From the NCBI GenBank assembly GCA_025965735.1, contig JAOPWK010000082.1, positions 1-14,695 on the forward strand: a DNA stretch of 14,695 nt, given 5' to 3'. The notes beneath the pieces are model-generated. The model was not told the origin of the DNA. It made no database searches and saw only the letters and a list, made by a program, of their open reading frames with translations. Positions 14,554 through 14,695 of the stretch are shown here, piece by piece. A program made the position numbers and the translations under genes. Numbering within the stretch: position 1 is the stretch's first letter; every line of letters starts with the position of its first letter. This stretch comes from Frankiales bacterium (GTDB lineage: Bacteria > Actinomycetota > Actinomycetes > Mycobacteriales > SCTD01).

Positions 14554-14695
14554 CTGAGCCTGCACCCCGACGGCCTCGCGCCGCTGCTGGAGGACTTCGA
14601 GACCTACAGCGCGCACGTCCTGACGAACCTGCGGCGCGACGCCGCCGCGCTCGGCGACGCCACGCTGCTCGCCCTGCACGACGAGCTGGCCGGCT
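14554..14695 (+). CDS. 5' end of an unidentified gene, possibly with a CTG start (truncated by the window edge)
   Basis: From 14554 to the right edge one plus-strand frame reads 47 codons that all end in G or C. They encode a helical, charged sequence (LSLHPDGLAPLLEDFETY, then SAHVLTNLRRDAAALGD), strongly suggesting real coding DNA. An in-frame TAG at 14539 closes the frame upstream, and only CTG (14554) and no ATG, GTG or TTG lies between it and the conserved-looking sequence. Either the gene starts with CTG, or its true N-terminus is lost to a frameshift or truncation. I do not recognise the family. It is divergent from the VOC gene. Confidence 0.55.
   Translation, partial: MSLHPDGLAPLLEDFETYSAHVLTNLRRDAAALGDATLLALHDELAG

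Overview
The window reads as chromosomal DNA of a high-GC actinobacterium. Real genes end almost every codon in G or C and often start with GTG. Many starts follow a TANNNT box by 6-8 nt, the leaderless arrangement common in Actinomycetia. The gene content agrees: a DUF222/HNH remnant, an actinobacterial VLRF1 peptidyl-tRNA hydrolase, an LmbE/MshB-type deacetylase, a DinB/maleylpyruvate-isomerase-like protein and PcrA with a C-terminal Tudor-like domain. I cannot place the genus.

Layout. 1-533 (-): broken DUF222/HNH endonuclease gene. 682-3033 (+): DUF427 protein, guaA (GMP synthase), GNAT acetyltransferase. 3085-3519 (-): Tat/lipoprotein-type Rieske protein, divergent from a small cupin (3614-4006, +) with a strong hairpin between them. 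4003-8094 (-): three-gene operon, transcribed leftward, of two ABC exporter half-transporters and a VLRF1 peptidyl-tRNA hydrolase, with an 18-codon bridging ORF between the transporters. 8139-8606 (+): Ogt-type DNA methyltransferase. 8603-8785 (-): two-TM protein with a coding-like remnant upstream. 8962-10354 (+): UbiA/MenA-like prenyltransferase and a small membrane protein. 10351-11073 (-): PIG-L deacetylase, divergent from pcrA (11226-13553, +) across a region with a perfect 18-bp-arm palindrome. 13550-14502 (-): VOC protein and DinB-like protein. 14554-14695 (+): start of an unidentified gene cut by the right edge. No stretch over 300 nt lacks a gene. The longest gaps are 534-681, where I see no feature, 8786-8961 and 11074-11225.

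How the genes work together. Most are independent housekeeping or accessory units on alternating strands. The most interesting unit is the ABC/VLRF1 operon. The two ATPase domains have complementary defects, so a heterodimer would keep one good ATP site and lose the other. Their reading frames are linked by successive 4-nt overlaps, and the eRF1-like hydrolase is coupled to the end. Four of the five convergent gene pairs overlap by exactly 4 nt at their stop codons, three of them through a shared CTAG, leaving no room for terminators.
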